Source: Desulfitobacterium dehalogenans ATCC 51507 (lineage in GTDB: Bacteria; Bacillota; Desulfitobacteriia; Desulfitobacteriales; Desulfitobacteriaceae). From it: a DNA stretch of 64,000 nucleotides. Below the pieces are notes generated by a model. It was not told where the DNA came from. It worked only from the letters and a program-made list of their open reading frames with translations, and did no database searches. Position 1 is the stretch's first letter; the number at the start of each line of letters is the position of its first letter. This document shows, one piece after another, positions 32,062 through 39,577 of this stretch. The DNA is taken from the NCBI RefSeq assembly GCF_000243155.2, contig NC_018017.1:3100001-3164000 (forward strand), written 5' to 3'. The translations under genes were made by a program, and so were the position numbers.

Positions 32062-33008
32062 AACACCCCTAATACTAGATCATGAAGCTTTAGGATCCAC
32101 AATACACACAGAACCCAAAGAATAACGACCGCAATCAGATGTCCATCCTTTGTAACAAGCTTCGACGGATCTCCCGCTTCCCCCTCATGAATCAGATAGA
32201 GATAGCGAAAAATGCCATAGATAACAAAGGGCACTGTATAAATGAGATCTGAGGTATGATGAAGTGCCACAGTTGCAGAATCCAGGGTATATAAGCTATA
32301 GGTAAAAATAACCCCACCGGCCGTAATACCAAGCAATTGATTTAAGAACCCGGAGCTGTATCGTTCCAGAACAGGCCGATGCAGTCCGGCATCTGCGTTC
32401 AATTCGTTCAACTCAGAACACCGTTTCCCAAAGCCCATAAAAAGAGCCACCATAAAGCCACACAATAAGAGCCACTCAGAAGGGGGAATTCCCACTCCCC
32501 AAGTTCCCATGAGAATCCTCATCATAAACCCCAGAGCAATAATAAACACATCGATGAGAACCACTCGCTTGAGCCCTTTCGTATAAGCTATATTCTGGGC
32601 AACATACAAAACAAGAATTCCTACGGCGATTTTAGATACATGCAAACCTAAGAGAAATCCCCCCAAAAGAAACAGAGCGCAAATCAAGCCTGCTACAGGA
32701 AGAGTAACCCGATTTGATGCGAGAGGGCGCTTACACTTAATCGGATGATTCCGATCATATCTTCGATCCACAAAGTCATTCATCACATAGACTGCGCTGG
32801 AGACAAGACAAAAGGCCACCGCGGCAATGATGACCTTAATAATCAAATGTTGGCTAAGGTTTTGCGTGAACAACAAGCCAATGAAGACAAAGGAATTCTT
32901 AACCCATTGCCGAGGACGGACTAATTGTGCAATTGCTTTTATCGTATTCTTCTTTTGCGGCTCTGGACCAGGATTTTTATCCCTTAGAGTTTCTAACTGG
33001 ACCACCAA
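32058..33008 (-). CDS. UbiA-family prenyltransferase, decaprenyl-phosphate phosphoribosyltransferase-like
   Basis: A 316-residue membrane protein with the UbiA aspartate motif NDFVDRRYDRNHP (near residue 80) followed by KCKRPLAS. This resembles DPPR synthase, which joins PRPP to polyprenyl phosphate at the start of arabinofuranosyl-donor synthesis. A second Asp-rich region lies in YTLDSAT. Together with the GT-C enzyme and the SMR-type protein it suggests pentose decoration of a surface polymer. The epimerase genes of that pathway are not in the window. Confidence 0.8.
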   Translation of the reverse strand: MVVQLETLRDKNPGPEPQKKNTIKAIAQLVRPRQWVKNSFVFIGLLFTQNLSQHLIIKVIIAAVAFCLVSSAVYVMNDFVDRRYDRNHPIKCKRPLASNRVTLPVAGLICALFLLGGFLLGLHVSKIAVGILVLYVAQNIAYTKGLKRVVLIDVFIIALGFMMRILMGTWGVGIPPSEWLLLCGFMVALFMGFGKRCSELNELNADAGLHRPVLERYSSGFLNQLLGITAGGVIFTYSLYTLDSATVALHHTSDLIYTVPFVIYGIFRYLYLIHEGEAGDPSKLVTKDGHLIAVVILWVLCVLWILKLHDLVLGVF

Positions 33009-33264
33009 TGTTCATACACACCCTATCTATTTAGTCTCAAGCTAATTAATAATAGCCTAAGAGCATAACTCCACTATTAATAACTATTCGACTCATCCAT
33101 CTCACTTCCTGCCCCTAAAAAATACCGCATGCTACCAAATTATTACTTCCTAATATCGTTCCAGGAATTGTTTTTTTTGCACTTTACAACCCAAAGCTTG
33201 TCTTATATGATTATCAAGAAGAGTAAATTAAAGAGATACCCAGTTGATAAGGAGGATTGATTTA

Positions 33265-33909
33265 TTGGATAATAGTCAATTTCAGGAATTAGTAATCCAG
33301 CAGCTGAGTACACTCACTAAAAGTATAGACACTTTAGCTATCAACCAAGAGGTAATGCAGGCTGACATCAACACTATGAAGCTTGACATCTCCACTATGA
33401 AGGTAGATATCGATGCCATGAAGGCAGATATCGACCTTATGAAAGTGGACATCTCCAATATGAAAGGGGATATCTCCGGTCTTAAACAATCACAAGCCCG
33501 TATGGACCAAGATATCTCTTCCATGAAAATGGATATTTCCTCTATGAAAGAGGATATCTCCAACCTTAAGCAATCACAAGCTCGTATGGACCAAGATATC
33601 TCTTCCATGAAAATAGATATTTCCTCTATGAAAGAGGACATCTCCGGTCTTAAGCAATCACAAGCTCGTATGGACCAAGATATCTCTTCCATGAAAATAG
33701 ATATTTCCTCTATGAAAGAGGACATCTCCAGCCTCAAACAATCACAAACTCGCATGGAAGAAGGTTTAACGAAGAAAATTGCGGCTTTATTTGACGCCAG
33801 AGAAGTACAAAAAGATATCAATCAAAATGTTTCTCGCTCGCTGGAGCGAATCGAAGCCAAGATTGACATCCTGCAAATGGAAACCGCCTATCTTAAACGG
33901 ATAAAATAA
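33265..33909 (+). CDS. Coiled-coil protein with 28-residue tandem repeats
   Basis: A 214-residue, highly helical cytoplasmic protein. Residues about 65-165 hold near-perfect repeats built on DISSMKEDIS and LKQSQARMDQ, about 28 residues (84 bp) each, and the DNA copies are almost identical, so the number can change by recombination. The N- and C-termini are non-repeated (ending METAYLKRIK). I choose the TTG at 33,265, nine bases after AGGAGG. No domain that would name a function is seen. It resembles Desulfitobacterium/Clostridia hypothetical coiled-coil proteins. Confidence 0.7.
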   Translation: MDNSQFQELVIQQLSTLTKSIDTLAINQEVMQADINTMKLDISTMKVDIDAMKADIDLMKVDISNMKGDISGLKQSQARMDQDISSMKMDISSMKEDISNLKQSQARMDQDISSMKIDISSMKEDISGLKQSQARMDQDISSMKIDISSMKEDISSLKQSQTRMEEGLTKKIAALFDAREVQKDINQNVSRSLERIEAKIDILQMETAYLKRIK

Positions 33910-33917
33910 AAAAATCA

Positions 33918-33978
33918 ATGCTCCCCAATGTAGTCCGGTTAGTAAAAACCACTACAGATGGAGGAGCATATTTCTTTT
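33918..33978 (+). terminator. Long-loop terminator after the coiled-coil gene
   Basis: ATGCTCC pairs with GGAGCAT, with an inner GTAGT/ACTAC stem, followed by ATTTCTTTT. The same structure is duplicated at 30,358-30,418. Confidence 0.7.
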
Positions 33979-34080
33979 CCACCCGGGGCTGCCTCCCCCT
34001 CCATAGACAAAAATTTGCAAGCGATTCTGGAAGGAAAATATAGGTATTTGTCGAATTCTTCCTTCTATGGGAGGGATTTG

Positions 34081-35161
34081 ATGTTTGCTTCTGTTCATGG
34101 CATGGCCGTATCTGGAATTCAGGCTCATTTAATTCGGGTGGAAGTGGATGTCTCCAACGGCTTGCCTGATTTTGCTATCGTCGGGCTTCCCAACATTGCC
34201 GTACGGGAATCTCGGGAACGTGTTCGCTCAGCCATCAAAAATTCGGGGTTTAATTTCCCTTTGCAGCGTATTACGGTTAATTTAGCCCCTGCCGATATAA
34301 AAAAGGATGGATCAGGGTTGGATTTACCTATTGCCGTCGGTATACTGGCCGCTACAGGACAATGTCCTCTGGAAAAACTCACCGGGATGGTATTCGTCGG
34401 AGAGCTTTCTTTAGAAGGACAACTACGGCCGGTATCCGGAGTTCTTGCAATGGCCGTTTCCTTAGCCCAACTCTCCTCCTACGCCTTGATTGTTCCTCAT
34501 GAGAACTTCCTCGAGGCCAATCTTATTGAAGAAATCAAAAGCGGCTCAGCAGAAAACCTTGTTCAATTGGTGAGTGCACTCCATACCGAGGAGCTCTTTT
34601 CTTCCCCCTTCACAGCATCGTTTCCTTTAACCGATTCTTCCCCCATTGAGCAGCCTTCTGAGGAAACCCTGGATTTATGCTCCATCCGAGGTCAGCAGCA
34701 AGCGAAAAGAGCTTTGGAAATTGCCGCTGCCGGGGGACATAATATCCTGCTTATGGGTTCCCCCGGCTCAGGCAAAACCATGCTCGCCAAAGCCTATGCG
34801 GGAATCCTCCCTTCTTTGACGCGAACTGAGAGCCTTGAAGTTACTAAAATCTACAGCATCGCCGGTTTATTGGGCCATAACGGGCAGCTTATTCAATCAA
34901 GACCCTTTCGCCAGCCCCACCATTCGGCAACTGCAGCAGGGATTCTCGGTGGCGGCCGTGACCTTAAACCCGGCGAACTCATTCTGGCTAATCATGGCGT
35001 ACTCTTCCTGGATGAATTGCCGGAGTTTTCCCGGGAAGTCCTCGAATCTCTGCGTCAACCTTTAGAGGACCGGGAATTGACCTTGACCCGGCAGCGGGGC
35101 AGTGTCAAATACCCTGCCCGGCTAAGTATTGTCGCCAGCATGAATCCCTGTCCGTGTAGTT
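34081..35161 (+). pseudogene. comM: comM (YifB) magnesium-chelatase-like ATPase, 5' part, interrupted
   Basis: ComM is a AAA+ helicase that aids branch migration in natural transformation. About 360 residues are intact: [14 protein letters not shown], the N-terminal S5-like domain, Walker [16 protein letters not shown], Walker [12 protein letters not shown], and up to SMNPCPC. The normal protein continues with a GYYGD-type zinc/loop region and about 140 more residues. Here the frame runs at about 35,157 into unrelated sequence. The 3' part is nowhere in the window, so an element has inserted at this codon. GGGAGGG precedes the ATG at 34,081. Confidence 0.92.
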
Positions 35162-35637
35162 TACAATATTGGGCGTTATATAATAAGAAGGAAACTTTGC
35201 CACCACGGCAAGCTGGAACAGTTATTCTCGGGAATACAACGGGGTCTCGTGTTCGGAAAGCAAGACTTGCTAAGAAAATGACAATAGCAAATTTAGTAAG
35301 AGCAAGTGGACTAAGCGAAGTGACAATTCTAGGTATAGAGCACAATAAGGTCAATCCTTTGCTATCAACTCTGAAAACCCTAGGGGCTGTTTTAGAGGTC
35401 CCTTTTTATAAGTTGGCTGCTTTTGACTGCCTCCCTGAAAGAACACTTCCGGAACAAATAAAAAAAGCACGTCTAATGCGTGGGATGACCCTATCGGAGT
35501 ATGCAAAATTTCTTGGAGTTAATGTAAGAACCCTTAGAGCTTGGGAGTGTGGAGAGCGGATGCCTAAATATAAGCTTGATAGACTGAATTTTGAATTTGC
35601 GTCTATAGCGAATGATGATGTTTCTCTCAAGCTTTAA
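35158..35637 (+). CDS. Double-HTH protein fused in frame to truncated comM
   Basis: About 159 codons continuing the comM frame. Two XRE-like helix-turn-helix units are visible: [20 protein letters not shown] with [12 protein letters not shown], and [20 protein letters not shown] with [17 protein letters not shown]. It is probably an element-borne regulator at the left end. Its own start may be a TTG near 35,194-35,200 behind AAGGA, or it may be made as a ComM-HTH fusion from the comM promoter. Such HTH genes at an element end often control excision, but this is inference. Confidence 0.7.
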   Translation, partial: SLQYWALYNKKETLPPRQAGTVILGNTTGSRVRKARLAKKMTIANLVRASGLSEVTILGIEHNKVNPLLSTLKTLGAVLEVPFYKLAAFDCLPERTLPEQIKKARLMRGMTLSEYAKFLGVNVRTLRAWECGERMPKYKLDRLNFEFASIANDDVSLKL

Positions 35638-35669
35638 TTTACTCACCTTTTCAAAGGAGGTGACCAACC

Positions 35670-35867
35670 ATCGGCACAAGTTTATTACTTGCAAACCTGA
35701 CCTTAATCTTTATAGTCTGGGGCGTGGGTGTCTTAATCCTTTACTACATAATAAAATTAGCCGTCGAGAACGGGATGAAAAGAGCGAACGAATCTATAGA
35801 AGACCGTCTTGATAATGTGACGCTTTTACTACAGGCGATAGTTAAGGAAAAGTATGAGGAGCAATAA
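35670..35867 (+). CDS. Small membrane protein with apparent ATC start
   Basis: A 65-residue protein: a short N-terminus, one helix (LTLIFIVWGVGVLILYYIIK) and an amphipathic C-terminal helix ending KEKYEEQ. A perfect AAAGGAGG lies nine bases ahead of an ATC codon, and no ATG, GTG or TTG exists in frame before the membrane helix. The overlapping frame that starts GTG inside the ribosome site is not protein-like. So an AUC start is likely. A strong terminator follows two bases after the stop. Confidence 0.65.
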   Translation: MGTSLLLANLTLIFIVWGVGVLILYYIIKLAVENGMKRANESIEDRLDNVTLLLQAIVKEKYEEQ

Positions 35868-35868
35868 A

Positions 35869-35917
35869 AGTCCCCAGGGGCATACCAATATGTGCTCCTG
35901 GGGACTTTAAGTTTTTT
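35869..35917 (+). terminator. Terminator after small membrane protein
   Basis: AGTCCCCAGGGGCA pairs with TGTGCTCCTGGGGACT around a short loop, followed by TTTAAGTTTTTT. Strong rho-independent signal. Confidence 0.9.
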
Positions 35918-35927
35918 CATTATACAA

Positions 35928-36062
35928 TTATTGCTTCTTTAATTTTTTAGTCGCATCCTTTAATATTCGTTTTAGAGTCTCCCTATTTCTACGTTGTCGT
36001 TCTAGATGCCTCTCGGCATCTTTACCTTTGACTACAGGAAAAGGTCTAAAATTTACGGGCAT
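35928..36062 (-). CDS. 44-residue Lys/Arg-rich ORF B, paralogue of ORF A
   Basis: A short basic helical protein that begins MPVNFRPFPVVKGKDAERHL. The motif VKGKDAxRxLxRQ and the length of 44 residues are shared with ORF A at 36,653-36,787 on the other side of the GNAT gene. It lies 52 bp after the GNAT stop in the same direction. It does not look like ribbon-helix-helix. A partner or antitoxin of the GNAT protein is a reasonable guess. Confidence 0.6.
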   Translation of the reverse strand: MPVNFRPFPVVKGKDAERHLERQRRNRETLKRILKDATKKLKKQ

Positions 36063-36114
36063 GATAAATCACCTCAATAAGATATATGCCCATAAAATAT
36101 AACTAGAATACTGT

Positions 36115-36660
36115 CTAATATGGATCAATAAATTCCACTATCAGCTTTCCGTCTAAAAGCTCTAAAGCCATGAAAACCACTTCACTTGGATTCTCTTCAT
36201 CGATTTCGTCCTCAATTAATGGTACAAATCCAATTTCATTATACCACTTCCATTTTTCATAAAGAGCGTCAGTAATAATGTGTATTTCATTATGAATATA
36301 AGCATTTCTAATAATAATTTCCTTAAGTATATGAGTCCCTAGACCTTTCCCTTGGTATTTTCTTGAGACTGCCAATCTCGCTAAAGCTAAAGCATCCTGA
36401 GTTACTTTTTCATCTTCATTTTCTCCCAATTGAAACTTAAGTGGAGCTCGATGTAATGTAAAATAGGCCGCTAGCTCCTCCTCATAAAAGACAAGAGTAG
36501 TGCTAGCATGCCTATAAATGTGTTCCTCATAAGCTTCCATGTATAGGAAGTTATCCATAGATCCATTTCCACAACGAAACTCTTTTGATTCAGCCCAATC
36601 TTCAGCCTTAATACCACGAATATATAATTTTGATATCTCAAGTTCAAGTTCTTTAGGCAT
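36115..36660 (-). CDS. GNAT acetyltransferase, toxin-like
   Basis: A 181-residue GNAT-fold protein. The acetyl-CoA loop is ARLAVSRKYQGKGLGTHIL (about residues 88-106; R/Q-x-x-G-x-G). The N-terminal part EFRCGNGSMDNFLYMEAYEE followed by TTLVFYEEEL resembles the TacT/AtaT family, which acetylates aminoacyl-tRNA. Its ATG overlaps the end of ORF A (shared bases at 36,655-36,660), as in toxin-antitoxin operons. It could also be an ordinary acetyltransferase. Confidence 0.7.
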   Translation of the reverse strand: MPKELELEISKLYIRGIKAEDWAESKEFRCGNGSMDNFLYMEAYEEHIYRHASTTLVFYEEELAAYFTLHRAPLKFQLGENEDEKVTQDALALARLAVSRKYQGKGLGTHILKEIIIRNAYIHNEIHIITDALYEKWKWYNEIGFVPLIEDEIDEENPSEVVFMALELLDGKLIVEFIDPY

Positions 36661-36787
36661 TTTTCCTACTAGCTAATTTTTTATCTGCCCTTTTTTGTAG
36701 ATTTAATTTTTGCTGCTCTTGCCTTTTTAAAAACCTTGTAGCATCTTTACCCTTAACAGTTGGGTATTCGCGTAAAGTAACAGCCAT
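36653..36787 (-). CDS. 44-residue Lys/Arg-rich ORF A, candidate antitoxin
   Basis: Begins MAVTLREYPTVKGKDATRFL and ends in a very basic helix. Its stop lies inside the start region of the GNAT gene, so the two are translationally coupled. The position just ahead of a GNAT gene is that of an antitoxin, but no known antitoxin fold (RHH, HTH) is recognisable. Paralogue of ORF B. Confidence 0.65.
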   Translation of the reverse strand: MAVTLREYPTVKGKDATRFLKRQEQQKLNLQKRADKKLASRKNA

Positions 36788-36808
36788 TACGCATCATCCC
36801 TCTCATTA

Positions 36809-36822
36809 TGCCTATATAGGCA
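36809..36822. promoter_or_regulatory. Perfect 14-bp palindrome ahead of the ORF A-GNAT operon
   Basis: TGCCTATATAGGCA is self-complementary and lies 22 bp upstream of the ORF A start codon, next to an AT-rich tract (36,825-36,890) that could hold the promoter. It is a candidate operator for autoregulation. Confidence 0.5.
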
Positions 36823-37021
36823 TCTTTATTTATATATATATTTATTTATATATTTATTTAAACATTATCATTAAATGACATTTAAAACAAGACTTATATG
36901 CAACAAAAAACTTAAAAAAAATGGCTTGTGAGTTTAGTGCTCTTTTCATATAGAAGGAATTCGCCAATTTTTGCGGAACTATTTTCCTTATACTTAATTG
37001 GACAAGAAAGGAGTTATAATC

Positions 37022-37237
37022 ATGGGAGTAAAGAATCGGTTAAAAGAAATTAGACATCAGATGTTTTTTGATAAGAAGAAAGATATTGCAGAATTCCTTG
37101 GACTGGCTCCAGCTAATTACAGTAGGTATGAACACCAACACGTTCAACCCTCTCTGGAAATGGCTCTTAAAATGGCTAGAAAACTTAATATGAAAGTAGA
37201 GGATATAGTCTACTTAGAAGAATCCCCAGACGAATAA
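37022..37237 (+). CDS. XRE-family HTH regulator
   Basis: A 71-residue Cro/C1-type protein: RLKEIRHQMFFDKKKDIAEF then APANYSRYEHQHVQPSLEMA, the classic helix-turn-helix of small element regulators. The ATG at 37,022 is eight bases behind AAAGGAG; the upstream TTG at 36,998 lacks a site. It faces the plus-strand transfer module and may control it or divergent genes. Confidence 0.85.
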   Translation: MGVKNRLKEIRHQMFFDKKKDIAEFLGLAPANYSRYEHQHVQPSLEMALKMARKLNMKVEDIVYLEESPDE

Positions 37238-37252
37238 GTCTGGGGATTTTCC
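37220..37252 (+). terminator. Terminator after the XRE gene
   Basis: AATCCCCAGAC pairs with GTCTGGGGATT, followed by TTCC. It overlaps the last codons of the gene. Confidence 0.8.
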
Positions 37253-37348
37253 TATATTTACATATATGCGGACAAACAAGAAACATATCACTCTTGAATA
37301 GTTTAGTATCACCAGAGGAACACACAGTACCCCCAAGGAGGTGATACT

Positions 37349-37567
37349 ATGGGTAAAAAAAAGCGCCATTTCTGGGATGATGAAGATCTGCGCCCAATAC
37401 TTGACGATTTACCGGATAATGAACTATCTTTTCATGTCCGGAACTCGCTCCGGGAATACATCGTCAATCATCCCTACCTTGCCCGAAAACGCTGGCGTGA
37501 AGTCGTCTATGGAGAAGGCCCACTAAATGAACCGGAAACTGAAAAAGAAAATAACAAAAAACAATAG
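37349..37567 (+). CDS. Small hydrophilic protein, unknown
   Basis: A 72-residue charged protein beginning MGKKKRHFWDDEDLRPILDD, with a good AAGGAGGTG ahead. It lies 22 bp before the FtsK-like gene and is probably cotranscribed. Acidic helical content and a Lys/Glu tail; no family recognised. It may be an accessory of the translocase. Confidence 0.6.
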   Translation: MGKKKRHFWDDEDLRPILDDLPDNELSFHVRNSLREYIVNHPYLARKRWREVVYGEGPLNEPETEKENNKKQ

Positions 37568-37589
37568 AAAATAACCAAGGAGGTTAGCT

Positions 37590-38774
37590 ATGCTTCGTAA
37601 TGATGCTCCCTTGGTTGACCGGCTCAGATACATTTACATTCGCAGAAAAGGACCAGTGTACGCTGCCATCAGCGACGTAATAGACGATCAATATCCAAAG
37701 GAGCCAAGGCCGCTAATTATCAAACAGATCAAACTTGCTGACAAAGCTCACAGATTTCTAATCCACCTCCCGCCCGGGAAAGGGTTTGATGAATTCAAGA
37801 AAAAGGAACGGCTTTTTGCCGATGCAACCGGCGGCTCTCTCCTTATCGAAAAGCGAGGAACCACAATCATCATGGAAGTCTTAACCGAGGAGTTAAAAAA
37901 GAGTTACCCTTATTCCCTCTATGATCACACTAAATACAACAGCATGCACTTACCCTTCCCAATCGGAATGAGTGCTAAAGGATTACTGGTCCGCGATCTG
38001 GCAGAATATCCACACTTCTTCACCGGAGGAGAAACAAACTTTGGCAAATCGAATGCACTTCATGTCATAGCTAATTCAATTCTCCTCTCCCGGCCGGATA
38101 CCTACTTGGTCATAGTAGACCCCAAAAGCACAGAATTCGCATACCTGGAAGATTACGCCTTAGTCGTTGACGAAATGCAGCATGCCAAAATCCTGTTCCA
38201 GAAGTTGAACCATGAAATGGATAAACGGAAAAAGATCCTCAAAAAAGCCAATTGTGTTAAAGTCCAAAAGTATCTAACCCAAGGCGGCGACATGCCCTTT
38301 ATTATCGTCATAATCGACGAAATGGCCGAACTGCAGGATAAAGAAACAATCGACCACTTATGGCGATTGCTCCGGATGGGAAGATTCACCGGAATCCACA
38401 TCATAGCCGCCACCCAAAGACCCTCCTCAAAAGTCTTTGATAACTTTGGAGATGTCAAAGCAATGTTCCTTGGCCGGCTGGCGTTCATCTGTGCCGACTC
38501 TATTAATAGCCATATGATCCTTGATAACGACCGGGCAGCACACCTTGAAGCCATCCAAGGCAGAGCAATTTATAAATGCGGCTTAGAAATGATTGAAGTA
38601 CAAACCCTGTTTCTCGATCCTGAAGATGCCGCTATGCTTCTGAAGGATTCAAAAGACAGGAGGTTGAAAAAAGTTGACTTCTTTATTAACCAACCATCAG
38701 AAAGGCTACCTCCGCGACAAAACCTTGCTCTCCCTCCTGGAGGAATGCCAGGTTCTCGACACCGACCAAATTAA
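37590..38774 (+). CDS. FtsK/SpoIIIE-type DNA translocase (TcpA-like)
   Basis: A 394-residue ATPase. Walker A is in TGGETNFGKSNALHV (about residues 145-159), Walker B in FIIVIIDEMAELQ, and an FtsK-typical sensor in IIAATQRPSSKVFDNFGDVK. It lacks N-terminal membrane helices and the gamma domain. Translocases of this size pair with replication-relaxation proteins in Firmicutes plasmids and ICEs, where they move DNA to the transfer or replication machinery. It overlaps the next gene by about 100 bp. Confidence 0.88.
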   Translation: MLRNDAPLVDRLRYIYIRRKGPVYAAISDVIDDQYPKEPRPLIIKQIKLADKAHRFLIHLPPGKGFDEFKKKERLFADATGGSLLIEKRGTTIIMEVLTEELKKSYPYSLYDHTKYNSMHLPFPIGMSAKGLLVRDLAEYPHFFTGGETNFGKSNALHVIANSILLSRPDTYLVIVDPKSTEFAYLEDYALVVDEMQHAKILFQKLNHEMDKRKKILKKANCVKVQKYLTQGGDMPFIIVIIDEMAELQDKETIDHLWRLLRMGRFTGIHIIAATQRPSSKVFDNFGDVKAMFLGRLAFICADSINSHMILDNDRAAHLEAIQGRAIYKCGLEMIEVQTLFLDPEDAAMLLKDSKDRRLKKVDFFINQPSERLPPRQNLALPPGGMPGSRHRPN

Positions 38775-39354
38775 ACTTCTTTTCTTTGATACCGTCAGCC
38801 TACGCATGGCCCAACAAAGGTTAAGGAAATTAGTCAAAGATAAAAAGCTCATCAAACGTGACCGGCTTAGTTTCGATAGACCCTACTTCTACTATCTGGA
38901 TAAACGCCCGGGTCAGCTCGAACATAAGCTTGCCGTCAATTGGGTTTATGTGTGGTTCAACAAAAGAATAAAGAAAGGCTGGGAGAAATTCCACAGCTTC
39001 GAATGGGAAGTCCCTTATGGAAAAATACTTCGGCCGGACGGATTCGCAGCAATAAAAAATTTAGCCTATAACAAGCTCACTTTCTATTTCGTTGAATTGG
39101 ATATTGCCGAATCCAAAAATGAATTCGATAAAGTTACCAAATACAATCGCTTATACTCCAGTCAAGAATACATGAATTATTGGTGGGGACCTTTAGCTGT
39201 AGGTTTTCCCTCAATAGTCATCGTCACTACAACAAACCGCAGGAAAAACTCAATCCTTGAAAAAATCACAAAGGACAACGAATATGGATTGGACTTTCAA
39301 GTCTTCACATTGGACCAGATAAAGGAGGAATGTATGCATGGCAGAAATCGCTAA
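38674..39354 (+). CDS. Replication-relaxation family protein
   Basis: A 226-residue protein of the Replic_Relax type. An N-terminal winged HTH (VSLRMAQQRLRKLVKDKKLI) is followed by a nuclease-like core with RPDGFAA and YFVELDIAES, which resembles the P-D...E-x-D arrangement of PD-(D/E)XK nucleases. Family members support replication and relaxation of plasmids. The TTG at 38,674 lies 10 bases behind AGGAGG, inside the 3' end of the ftsK-like gene. It is the best relaxase-like candidate in the window. Confidence 0.75.
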   Translation: MTSLLTNHQKGYLRDKTLLSLLEECQVLDTDQIKLLFFDTVSLRMAQQRLRKLVKDKKLIKRDRLSFDRPYFYYLDKRPGQLEHKLAVNWVYVWFNKRIKKGWEKFHSFEWEVPYGKILRPDGFAAIKNLAYNKLTFYFVELDIAESKNEFDKVTKYNRLYSSQEYMNYWWGPLAVGFPSIVIVTTTNRRKNSILEKITKDNEYGLDFQVFTLDQIKEECMHGRNR

Positions 39355-39577
39355 ATCATTCTTCGGCCCGGGCACTCCAGGAATGATCATGCTCGGAGTA
39401 TTGCTGGCCGGACTCATTACCTTCCTGGGTGAACGATTCCTGGTTTCTATAGGTAAAGGAACCTGGTCCATCTATTACAAAACCGGAATGGAAATCGCCG
39501 CGATTCTTTCTGTCGTCGGCGTTGCCCTCACCCTTTTAGGTAAAATATTCGGGTTATCCCAAGGAAATGGTTTCTAA
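39338..39577 (+). CDS. Small two-helix membrane protein
   Basis: A 79-residue protein with two membrane segments (GMIMLGVLLAGLITFLGE and MEIAAILSVVGVALTLLG). GGAGGAATGT lies ahead. It overlaps the end of the preceding gene and abuts the M23 gene, so it belongs to the module. Possibly a membrane anchor or holin-like partner. No family recognised. Confidence 0.65.
   Translation: MAEIAKSFFGPGTPGMIMLGVLLAGLITFLGERFLVSIGKGTWSIYYKTGMEIAAILSVVGVALTLLGKIFGLSQGNGF

Noticed and set aside
33282-33821. 179-residue minus-strand protein opposite the coiled-coil gene
   Set aside because: It is a shadow frame kept open by the 84-bp coding repeats of the plus-strand gene.
35157-35640. Group II intron or transposon with terminal repeats in comM
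   Set aside because: No reverse transcriptase, transposase or inverted repeat is visible at the junction; the flanking content is that of a conjugative element.
35612-35812. 66-residue plus-strand ORF starting GTG inside the ribosome site
   Set aside because: Its product is not protein-like; the frame beginning ATC codes a clear membrane helix and fits the ribosome site spacing.
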